This document shows, one piece after another, positions 57,938 through 64,000 of a stretch of 64,000 nt of DNA. The notes beneath the pieces were generated by a model. It had not been told where the DNA came from. It did not search any database and was given only the letters and a program-made list of their open reading frames with translations. Numbering within the stretch: the stretch's first letter is position 1; the number at the start of each line of letters is the position of its first letter. The position numbers and the translations under genes are program-made. The DNA is from Aliishimia sp963721175 (GTDB lineage Bacteria; Pseudomonadota; Alphaproteobacteria; Rhodobacterales; Rhodobacteraceae): positions 248,001-312,000 of the forward strand of contig CAVRIG010000014.1 in assembly GCA_963721175.1 (NCBI GenBank). The letters are read 5' to 3'.

Positions 57938-58178
57938 CTGTACACCGGCCTCCGGCTGGGAGAAGGGACAAGTCGAGAACCAGGTCGGCGTTGTTCGGCG
58001 CCGTTTCTTTGTGCCGCGGCCGCGGTTCAAGAGCTACGCCGAACTCAATGCGTGGCTCATGGACCGATGCATTGCCTGGGCCAAGGCCCATCCACACCCG
58101 GAGCTGCGCGACAAGACGATCTGGGAAGTCTTCGAGGAAGAGCGCCCAAGCCTCGTGCCCTATGTCGGACCGTTCGAC

Positions 58179-58218
58179 CATTACCCGGCAGGCGATTGCG
58201 CAGCAATCTGCCGAGAGG
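58179..58218 (+). repeat. 40-nt hairpin element, copy A
   Basis: Begins CATTACCCGGCAGG and ends CCGAGAGG. The middle can fold as GATTGC-gca-GCAATC, with GGCA/TGCC pairing outside. It lies at the junction where istA sequence ends and istB sequence begins. It is 32/40 identical to copy B. Confidence 0.75.
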
Positions 58219-58867
58219 GGCGACCTCCTGAACGCTGAGATTAGTGAGAAGCAGGCGCGCTCGATCAAATACCAGATGACCATCGCCAAGCTGCCGCTGG
58301 CCAAAGAGGTCGACGAGTTCGACTTCGAGGCGGCCGAAGTCAACGAGACCCTGATCCGCGACCTCGCCACCGGCGACTTCCTCGATCATCAGCGCAATCT
58401 CGTGCTGATCCATTGCCCGGCAGGGCATTGCGAAACAATGACCCGAGAGGGGCGGCACGGGAACCGGCAAGACCCATCTCGCGGTCAGCATCGCGCGCGC
58501 TTGCATCAGAAATGGCCGCCGCGGGAAGGTTCTTCAATGTCGTCGATCTGGTCAACAAGCTCGACGCCGAAGCCCGGGCCGAACGACAGGGCCGGACCGC
58601 GGACCTGATCTCCCGCCTCGACTTCCTGATCCTCGATGAATTGGGGTATCTCCCGTTCGCCCAAACTGGCGGCCAGCTCCTGTTCCACCTGATCAGCAAG
58701 CTCTACGAGCGGACCTCGATCATCGTGACAACCAACCTCGCCTTTGCCGAATGGCCAACCGTCTTCGGCGACGCCAAGATGACAACGGCACTCCTCGACC
58801 GCCTGACGCATCACTGCGAGATCGTCGAAACCGGCAACGAAAGCTGGCGCTTCAAGAACCGAGCATA
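58219..58867 (+). pseudogene. istB: IS21 helper ATPase IstB, interrupted
   Basis: IstB sequence in two frames: LNAEISEKQARSIKYQMTIA and DFEAAEVNETLIRDLATGDF, DHQRNLVLI, then a 40-base insert, then GGTGTGKTHLAVSIARACIR (Walker A), SRLDFLILDELGYLPFAQTG (Walker B) and FAEWPTVFGDAKMTTALLDR, ending WRFKNRA. Removing the 40 bases at 58411-58450 restores the Walker A motif exactly. The first 60 or so residues are lost at the istA junction. Confidence 0.8.
58411..58450 (+). repeat. 40-nt hairpin element, copy B
   Basis: Begins CATTGCCCGGCAGG and ends CCGAGAGG. The middle can fold as CATTG-cgaaa-CAATG, with GGG/CCC outside. It is inserted cleanly between the codons LVLI and GGTGTGKT of istB, shifting the frame by one. 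Confidence 0.8.
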
Positions 58868-58967
58868 ACGCAACCGGCACCACCGCTGGCCCGCCGCCGC
58901 TGCGTTACATGGGGACTACGCAGCGCCGGGCCAGCTCCGCTCGGGGGGTCAATCTTGGACGCCGATT

Positions 58968-58992
58968 TGGAGTGCGCCCCTCGGGGTGGACA
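58968..58992 (+). repeat. IS3 left inverted repeat
   Basis: A 25-bp terminal repeat starting TGGAGTGC and ending GGTGGACA; identical in reverse complement to 60197-60221. Confidence 0.92.
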
Positions 58993-59044
58993 GATTGAGT
59001 CGAGTTGAATTGACCGGGTGCGGGCTTTCAGAGGAAGAAAGCCC

Positions 59045-59353
59045 ATGCCGAGACGCCATCGCAGCCATAGCACCGAGTTCAAGCGCCAGGTCGTCGCCGA
59101 GTATCATGCCGGCGAGACCCTGCATGCTCTCGGCCGGCGCCACGACCTGTCGAGAAACCTGATCCGCATCTGGATCGAGAAGGCGGAGGCCGGCGCGTTG
59201 GATGAAGACGCGGCGGCGGCCGAGCTGCTGGCGGACTACGAGGCGCGGATCGCGGCGCTCGAGCGGCTCGTCGGGAGGCAGGCGCTCGAGATCGAGTTTC
59301 TAAAGGGGGCTCACGCTCCGGACCCTCGCGGAAAAGCGCGCCTACATCCGTGA
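59045..59353 (+). CDS. IS3 orfA
   Basis: A protein of about 102 residues with the IS3 OrfA helix-turn-helix (RSHSTEFKRQVVAEYHAGET, LHALGRRHDLSRNLIRIWIE) and a leucine-zipper-like tail (YEARIAALERLVGRQALEIE, FLKG). A G-run (AAAGGGGG) follows FLK; orfB is in the +1 frame from there, so the expected fusion is made by slippage or a base error. Confidence 0.85.
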   Translation: MPRRHRSHSTEFKRQVVAEYHAGETLHALGRRHDLSRNLIRIWIEKAEAGALDEDAAAAELLADYEARIAALERLVGRQALEIEFLKGAHAPDPRGKARLHP

Positions 59354-60196
59354 CCGTCGGCCCGCCGGCCTCTCCGTCCAGCGGGGGTGCGAGTTGATGG
59401 GTATCGCGCGATCCAGCTACTACGCCGAGCCTGCCGGCAAGGCCGACGACGCGGCGATCGTGGCGCGAGATCCGCGCCATCACCGACGAGTTCGAGGGCT
59501 ATGGCTATCGCCGCGTCGATGCCGAGCTCCGTCACCGTGGGCTCATCGTGAATGCGAAGAAGGTGCGGCGGCTGATGAAGGAACACGACCTGAACCCGCG
59601 ACGACGACGGCGTTTTGTCCGCACGACCGACAGCGATCATGACGGCCCCATCTTCCCGTTCGTTGCAAAAGGGTTCGAGGTTCACGGCCCGGACCAGCTC
59701 TGGGTGGCCGACCTGACCTACATCACGATCGCCGGTGGCTTCGCCTATGCCGCGCTCATTCTGGATGCCTGGTCCCGCCGCGTGGTGGGATACGCGATCG
59801 GCCGAGGCATCGATGCGCGCCTCGCGGTGAAGGCGCTTCGCCAGGCGATCGCGCTGCGCAGGCCCTTGCCCGGTTGCGTGTTTCACACGGACCGCGGCTC
59901 GCAATACGCATCAGAAATGCATCGCGACCTGCTCGATGAACATGGCTTCGTCGGCTCCATGAGCCGGCGTGGCAATCCCTACGACAACCCGCAGGCCGAG
60001 AGTTTCATGAAGACGCTGAAGGTGGAAGATGCTCTATCTAATGGAATACGAAACATTCGAGGATGTCGCCGACGGCGTGCCCCGCTTCATCGAAGCCTAC
60101 AACACCCGGCGCCTGCATTCAGCCTTGGGGTATCTCAGCCCCGCCCAGTTCGAGGACGCGCAACGCCCGCAAATCTGTCAAAACCGCCGCGTGATC
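59307..60196 (+). pseudogene. IS3 orfB (DDE transposase), frameshifted
   Basis: Joined frames read LRTLAEKRAYIRDRRPAGLS, GIARSSYYAEP, then EIRAITDEFEGYGYRRVDAE, QLWVADLTYITIAGGFAYAA (first Asp), VFHTDRGSQYAS (second Asp), NPYDNPQAESFMKTLK (Glu) and TRRLHSALGYLSPAQFEDAQ. Breaks lie near 59467 and 60030. The last frame has no own stop and reads through the right inverted repeat into mscS sequence. Confidence 0.82.
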
Positions 60197-60221
60197 CTGT
60201 CCACCCCGAGGGGCGCACTCC
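60197..60221 (-). repeat. IS3 right inverted repeat
   Basis: The 25-bp partner of 58968-58992, ending GGCGCACTCCA. Confidence 0.92.
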
Positions 60222-60868
60222 ACAAGGTGGTCTGTTGTGCGACTTTCTTGACTGGCCTGCTGGTCTTTCTCGGCCTCATCGGGGTGAATGTCACACCGTT
60301 GTTTGCCATCTTCGGCGGTCTTTCGTTCATTCTGGGATTCGCCTTGCAGCAGACGATCGGTAATCTTGCGAGCGGTCATCATGATGATTTTGAAGCCTTT
60401 CAACTCCGGCGATACCGTCCGTGTCGCCGGAGTATCGGGAGAAGTGGATGAAATTTCGGTTGTTTCGGCGACGATCCGCACCTTTGACAACCAGATCGTC
60501 ACGATACCGAACAGCATATTGGGGGGACGTCATCACGAACGTGAGCGCGTCCGAGACGCGACGCGTGGATCTGGTCTTCCGCATCGACTACAGCGACTGC
60601 ACGTCGCAAGCCATCAAGGCTCTCGAAGATCTCGCTGCAGCGATGCCGCAATGCCTGTGTGACCCGAAACCACAAATTTTCGTCGGGGAAATGGCGGACA
60701 GTTCCGTCAACATTTTCTGTCGACCATGGGTCAGACGTGAGGATTATCGGGGGGGTTTACTGGAGCCTTACCAGCATGGCAAAGGAGCAATTCGAAGCCA
60801 AGGGGTTTTCGGTCCCTTTTCCGCGACGGGATATTCATTTCATTCCCGACCCCAGGCCCGACGCCTGA
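60222..60868 (+). pseudogene. MscS-family mechanosensitive channel, 5' end lost, three frameshifts
   Basis: The remnant starts at the IS3 tip with FLTGLLVFLGLIGVNVTPLF and then the pore helix FGGLSFILGFALQQTIGNLA. It continues in the beta domain, ILKPFNSGDTVRVAGVSGEV and ISVVSATIRTFDNQIVTIPN, and ends EQFEAKGFSVPFPRRDIHFI. Two of the breaks lie in runs of six and seven G (near 60525 and 60748), where one G fewer restores the frame; the third is near 60377. No start codon or N-terminal helices remain on this side of the insertion sequences. Confidence 0.8.
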
Positions 60869-60961
60869 GCATGCTCCTTGGAAGCGCCACCCGTGGGCCA
60901 CCGACCATACTGCAACGGATCCCTTGAAACCTATCGGAATCACGATTTTTTGGGACCGGTC

Positions 60962-62551
60962 TTATGATGCGCGCCGGAATGCCAGGCGGGTCACGCGGGG
61001 GCCGGCAACGACCATGCCGTCCTCGGAGGGGACCAGCAGGAAGCGGCGGGGCCAGGGGCCGGTGAAATCCTCGATCATCAGCAGCCCGGCGTCGAGGGGC
61101 GTGGCCACCCACTCATGATCCCAATATTGCGGCGTGGTCACCGCAAATCCGTCTGCCTCCCGGCACACGATCAGGCGGCTTTGGGTATCGTCGCACCACC
61201 AGGAACCCACCAGCGCGTCTGCCGGGGCGATCGCGGGCAGGGTCTTGAGCGCCTGAAGGGTCACGACCTCACCGTTGCGCCGCTGCATCGTGATCCGGCC
61301 ATCGGCGACTTCGGCGATGTCGAACCAGGCGGCCTCGGCACCGCCAACGGCGGGGACTACCCGCGCCGGCCCCAGAGGGAAGACATCGATCTTGGCGCCG
61401 TAGATCTCCAGCTGTGGCGTGTCGTCCTCCAGGCACAGACCGACCATCGACAGGGTTTCGAGGCTGAAGAAGGGCCCCGCCGCCGCCCCCTCGCGCCACA
61501 GATCCATGTCCAGCTTCACGTCACCGACCGGGGGCAGATTCTCCGCGAACAGATGTTCGGCCAGCTTGCGGTTGACCATGCGCGGCACGATCGAGCTGAG
61601 GTTGGACAGGCAGATCAGCGTCACGTCCGGCCCGTCGAACCAGACGATTTCCGCCTGATATCCCGGCCAGAGCCCGGGGTGACCGACCGTCGACAAACCG
61701 CGCCAGGGCTCGGAAAAGAGACCAAAGCCGTAGAACCCCGTCTCGCCCCCGGTAAAGGCGGCTGGCACGCGCATCCGGGCGATCAGCCCCTCGGAATCCT
61801 CGCGCAGGTAACGGCCCCATCTTATCAGATCGTTCAGGGTCGAGTGAGCCGAACCCTCGCCCCAGATCTCGGTCGTCATCTGGCCCCGGGTTATCGCGCA
61901 GTCCTTTTCGACATAACCCGAGGCAAGACCGGGAATCACGTCGTGATGACCTGCGCGCAACCGCGTGCTGGTCATGCCGAGGGGGGCGAAGAAGCGTTCA
62001 TCCACGTAATCGGCAAGGGGCTGGCGCGACGCCTGCTCGGCGATCTTCGAGAGCAGCAGGAAGTTGGCGTTGGAATAGAGATAGGACGAACCGGGAGGGA
62101 AATTCGTTTCCTTCTGACGCGCGCACATCTCCAAGCTGTTGCGGAGCCGGTGGGGCACCGGCAGCCCGCCCCCGGCGATGTACCAGAGTTCCAGATGGTC
62201 GCGGATGCCCGAGGTGTTGGACATCGCCTGGGCGATGGTCACCGTGGCTGGAACGCCCTGAAGTTCGGGCAGGTGCTGGCCCAGCGTCTCGTCCAGGGCC
62301 AGCTTGCCCGCATCCACCAGAGTCAGCACCGCCGCGCAGAGGAACTGCTTGGTCACGGAGGCGATGCGGAAGACCGTGTCGGGGGTGATCGGCACGCCGT
62401 GTTCGACGCTGGCGAGGCCGGTGCAGAAGGTCGCCACCAGTTCGCCCTTGTCGAGCACCGCGATGGTGCATCCGGGCCCCTCGGCGTGGTCCGGCAGGCA
62501 TGCGCGGAAGTCGTCTTCGGTGGGTCGGATCATCGGCTTCACGTCGCTCAC
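60962..62551 (-). CDS. D-aminopeptidase-like serine hydrolase (family S12)
   Basis: A 529-residue protein with the length and layout of Ochrobactrum D-aminopeptidase. It has a penicillin-binding-type catalytic domain (residues about 15-345) with SVTK (Ser65, Lys68), YSN (Tyr159) and GHPG (His291), followed by two small beta-barrel domains (about 350-529). It removes N-terminal D-amino acids from peptides. The GTG start overlaps the regulator's stop (GTGA), tying it to a peptide transporter operon. Other S12 esterases are possible. Confidence 0.85.
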   Translation of the reverse strand: MSDVKPMIRPTEDDFRACLPDHAEGPGCTIAVLDKGELVATFCTGLASVEHGVPITPDTVFRIASVTKQFLCAAVLTLVDAGKLALDETLGQHLPELQGVPATVTIAQAMSNTSGIRDHLELWYIAGGGLPVPHRLRNSLEMCARQKETNFPPGSSYLYSNANFLLLSKIAEQASRQPLADYVDERFFAPLGMTSTRLRAGHHDVIPGLASGYVEKDCAITRGQMTTEIWGEGSAHSTLNDLIRWGRYLREDSEGLIARMRVPAAFTGGETGFYGFGLFSEPWRGLSTVGHPGLWPGYQAEIVWFDGPDVTLICLSNLSSIVPRMVNRKLAEHLFAENLPPVGDVKLDMDLWREGAAAGPFFSLETLSMVGLCLEDDTPQLEIYGAKIDVFPLGPARVVPAVGGAEAAWFDIAEVADGRITMQRRNGEVVTLQALKTLPAIAPADALVGSWWCDDTQSRLIVCREADGFAVTTPQYWDHEWVATPLDAGLLMIEDFTGPWPRRFLLVPSEDGMVVAGPRVTRLAFRRAS

Positions 62552-63209
62552 TCGAACTCCCCTTCGGTGTCGTCCGGCGTGTCGGTCAGCCGGGTCAGGT
62601 AATTGGTCAGGTGGAACGGCACGCTGTCTTCGCAGGGCGCGCGGTTCGTGGCCTTGGTCATGGCGATGATGTCCTCGCTGAGGGTGGTCAACCGGGCGCG
62701 GACATCCTCGAAATCGCTGCGCGACAGCCGCGCCTCGAAATCGAAGTAATAGCCGTCTTCCAGCCCCTGCGACTCGGCGACGGAGCGGGTGCGATCCCCG
62801 AGACCTGCAGCATCGCCGCCAGAAAGGCGGAGATCGCTCCGACCGTCTCGGGCGAGACGTTTTCGGGCAGTTTGCCGTCGCGCGGCATCAGCTTGCCGAA
62901 ATGCAGCATCCGCCCGGCGGTGACATAGAATTTCTCGACGATACCATTGGACAGGGCCTGGGAATGAGGCCGCACGACACCCACCGATTCCAGTTGCTTC
63001 AGGTGGTAATGGGCCTTGGGCCGTGTCAGCTTCAGGGCGCGCGCGAGACCGGCACAGGTCATCGGCTGCGCCAGCAACAGCGCCATGCGATACCGCAGCG
63101 GGTCGCCCAGGACCTTGACCTGCTCGACCGTCTCCAGGAAGTAGATATCGGGCACCGGCTCTCCCTCCGTTGCGGCGGCGTCTCGGGCCGAGGTCTCGAG
63201 TTCGGTCAC
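62548..63209 (-). pseudogene. Winged-helix (ArsR-like) regulator, one frameshift
   Basis: A protein of about 220 residues. FLETVEQVKVLGDPLRYRMA, LLLAQPMTCAGLARALKLTR and PKAHYHLKQLESVGVVRP form an ArsR-type winged helix. After a break near 62805 the frame with SVAESQGLEDGYYFDFEARL and SRSDFEDVRARLTTLSED completes it. The GTG start overlaps the ATPase stop and its own stop overlaps the peptidase start, so all three are translated together. Confidence 0.82.
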
Positions 63210-64000
63210 GCGGCGCTCTCCTCCTCCAGCAGCCAGCAGGCCGCGCGGTGCGTCTCTCCCAGAAGCGGCGGCTCGGCCTCGGCGCATCGCGCCATTGCAT
63301 GGACGCAGCGTCCGCGAAAGCGGCAGCCCGTAGGCAGATCGTCCGGGCTGGGGATGTCGCCGGTCAGCGGCGGCGGATTGCGCCGCGCGGGATCGGGCCG
63401 CGGAATCGCCTGCATCAGTGCCTGGGTGTAGGGGTGGCGCGGGGCCGCGAACAGATCGGCGCGGGGTGCGACCTCGACGATCCGGCCCAGATACATCACC
63501 GCCACCCGGTCGGCCATGTGTTCGACCACCGACAGGTCGTGGGAGATGAACAGGTAGGTCAGGCCCAGCTCATCCTGCAAATCCTTCAGCAGGTTGAGAA
63601 TCTGGCTCTGGATCGACACGTCCAGGGCTGAGGTCGGCTCGTCGCAGATCACCAACCGGGGGCGCAGGACCAACGCGCGGGCCATCACCACCCGCTGGCG
63701 CATGCCGCCGGAGAATTCGTGCGGATACCGGTCGGCCAGGCTGGGATCGAGCCCGACCTGCTGCATCGTCTCGCTCACCCGCGCGGCGCGTTCGGACCGG
63801 CTGCCGACCTTGTGGATGTCCAGCCCGGCCCGAATTGTCGCGCCGATCGTGGCATGGGGATCGAGCGAGGCGTAGGGATCCTGGAAGATCAGCTGCATGT
63901 CGCGGCGCAGGGCCCGTGTGTCGAGTGCCGAGAGATCCTTCAACTCGCGCCCGTCGAATGTGATCCGCCCCTCGGCCAGGTCCCGCAGACCCAGCACCGC
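63206..64000 (-). CDS. Peptide ABC transporter ATPase (DppF/OppF-like), 3' part
   Basis: The visible 264 residues lack the Walker A, which lies beyond the right edge. MQLIFQDPYASLDPHATIGA (Q-loop), PHEFSGGMRQRVVMARALVL (signature), RLVICDEPTSALDVSIQSQI (Walker B) and FISHDLSVVEHMADRVAVMY follow. The C-terminal oligopeptide-type extension ends GCRFRGRCVHAMARC with spaced cysteines. It would energise peptide uptake feeding the D-aminopeptidase. Confidence 0.9.
   Translation of the reverse strand, partial: AVLGLRDLAEGRITFDGRELKDLSALDTRALRRDMQLIFQDPYASLDPHATIGATIRAGLDIHKVGSRSERAARVSETMQQVGLDPSLADRYPHEFSGGMRQRVVMARALVLRPRLVICDEPTSALDVSIQSQILNLLKDLQDELGLTYLFISHDLSVVEHMADRVAVMYLGRIVEVAPRADLFAAPRHPYTQALMQAIPRPDPARRNPPPLTGDIPSPDDLPTGCRFRGRCVHAMARCAEAEPPLLGETHRAACWLLEEESAA

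Larger units (their letters stand above)
57182..58178 (+). pseudogene. istA: IS21 transposase IstA, interrupted and 3'-truncated
   Basis: Clear IstA sequence: MLVVETIAKIRRAHFVEGKS, ELRLSRNTVRKVIRSGATEF (HTH), YVPLSFDPGEAYQFDWSHEI (first catalytic Asp) and AYPRETQEMVFDAHDKAF, GACARGIYD. The normal NMKTAVD is replaced at 57773-57816 by an insert, and a second insert at 57910-57937 separates VDPV from CTPASGWEKGQVENQVG. The protein then runs to EERPSLVPYVGPFD and stops at 58178; about 200 C-terminal residues are missing. Confidence 0.8.
57066..58967 (+). mobile_element. IS21-family insertion sequence, defective
   Basis: Left-end repeats GCATGCAAAGTTGACCCCC and ATCGGCGTCCAAAAGTGACC (57078-57130) are mirrored at the right end by GGGTCAATCTTGGACGCCGA (58948-58967), the multiple terminal sites IstA binds. 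istA and istB lie between. The left tip is placed at TGTTG (57066) where IS256 sequence stops. The outermost right repeat is absent because an IS3 element begins there. Both genes are broken. Confidence 0.8.
58968..60221 (+). mobile_element. IS3-family insertion sequence
   Basis: A 1254-bp element with perfect 25-bp inverted repeats (58968-58992 and 60197-60221) beginning TGGAGTGCGCCCCTCGGGGT. Size and gene order (orfA, orfB) fit IS3. I see no matching target duplication: GATT lies before it and CAAG after it. It sits in the right end of the IS21 element and its right tip touches mscS coding sequence. Confidence 0.9.

Noticed and set aside
59285..59345. Programmed frameshift signal between IS3 orfA and orfB
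   Set aside because: IS3 elements normally use -1 slippage at an A-run, but here orfB is in the +1 frame after AAAGGGGG, so an extra G is as likely.
1..64000. Prophage, tRNA or rRNA genes
   Set aside because: No phage structural or integrase genes, no tRNA-like cloverleaf and no rRNA sequence were recognised.

Overview
The window is GC-rich (roughly two thirds G+C by eye) and looks like an alphaproteobacterium of the Rhodobacterales (Roseobacter group). The pointers are two DctPQM-type TRAP systems, a malonate matPQMAB operon, an ExoY-type polysaccharide locus, DgcA-like and polyamine-type amine uptake genes, and very tight ATGA/GTGA gene overlaps. It reads as one chromosomal or large-replicon stretch. 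I saw no rRNA, tRNA, CRISPR array or prophage.

Layout. 1-2951: a TRAP transporter (dctPQM) divergent from a LysR regulator. 3088-5660: a frameshifted YihY/BrkB membrane protein, then an MhqD-like esterase and an MhqO-like ring-cleaving dioxygenase. 6138-12749: a matrixin-like metalloprotease with four C-terminal repeats, a frameshifted subtilase, a PAP2/haloperoxidase with a (Ser-Ser-His)7 N-terminus, and a class III cyclase-TPR protein. 12901-24725: an exopolysaccharide operon (Wzc-like, ExoY-like priming transferase, glycosyltransferases, acyltransferase, polymerase/ligase, flippase). 24950-28290: a HAD phosphatase-OtsB fusion followed by a broken GH65 phosphorylase and a broken glycosyltransferase-like gene. 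28298-31880: a sugar epimerase and a large two-part glycosyltransferase. 32152-32807: a toxin-antitoxin pair. 32891-39413: the malonate operon with its GntR regulator. 39475-48137: a strongly damaged amine region (DgcA-like oxidoreductase, DAO-family oxidoreductase, two TetR genes, potDBCA-like ABC transporter, MBL hydrolase). 48148-56254: cardiolipin synthase, MarC, and a set of secreted or outer-membrane proteins around an AraC regulator. 56442-60868: nested IS256, IS21 and IS3 elements ending in a truncated mscS. 60962-64000: a D-aminopeptidase, winged-helix regulator and peptide ABC ATPase operon.

Functional reading. Several units are self-contained: malonate import, activation to malonyl-CoA and decarboxylation; peptide uptake with D-aminopeptidase; polysaccharide assembly; and quinone/catechol detoxification.

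The most unusual general property is the number of reading-frame breaks. Many are single-base changes in short homopolymer runs of otherwise well-preserved genes, which could be sequencing error. Others are dense (39.7-46.6 kb) or are clear deletions joining two half genes (about 27.47 kb and 41.76 kb). The most novel-looking signal is a pair of 40-nt insertions in the IS21 genes (58179-58218 and 58411-58450). They share sequence, can fold into hairpins, and differ at positions that would keep a stem paired.
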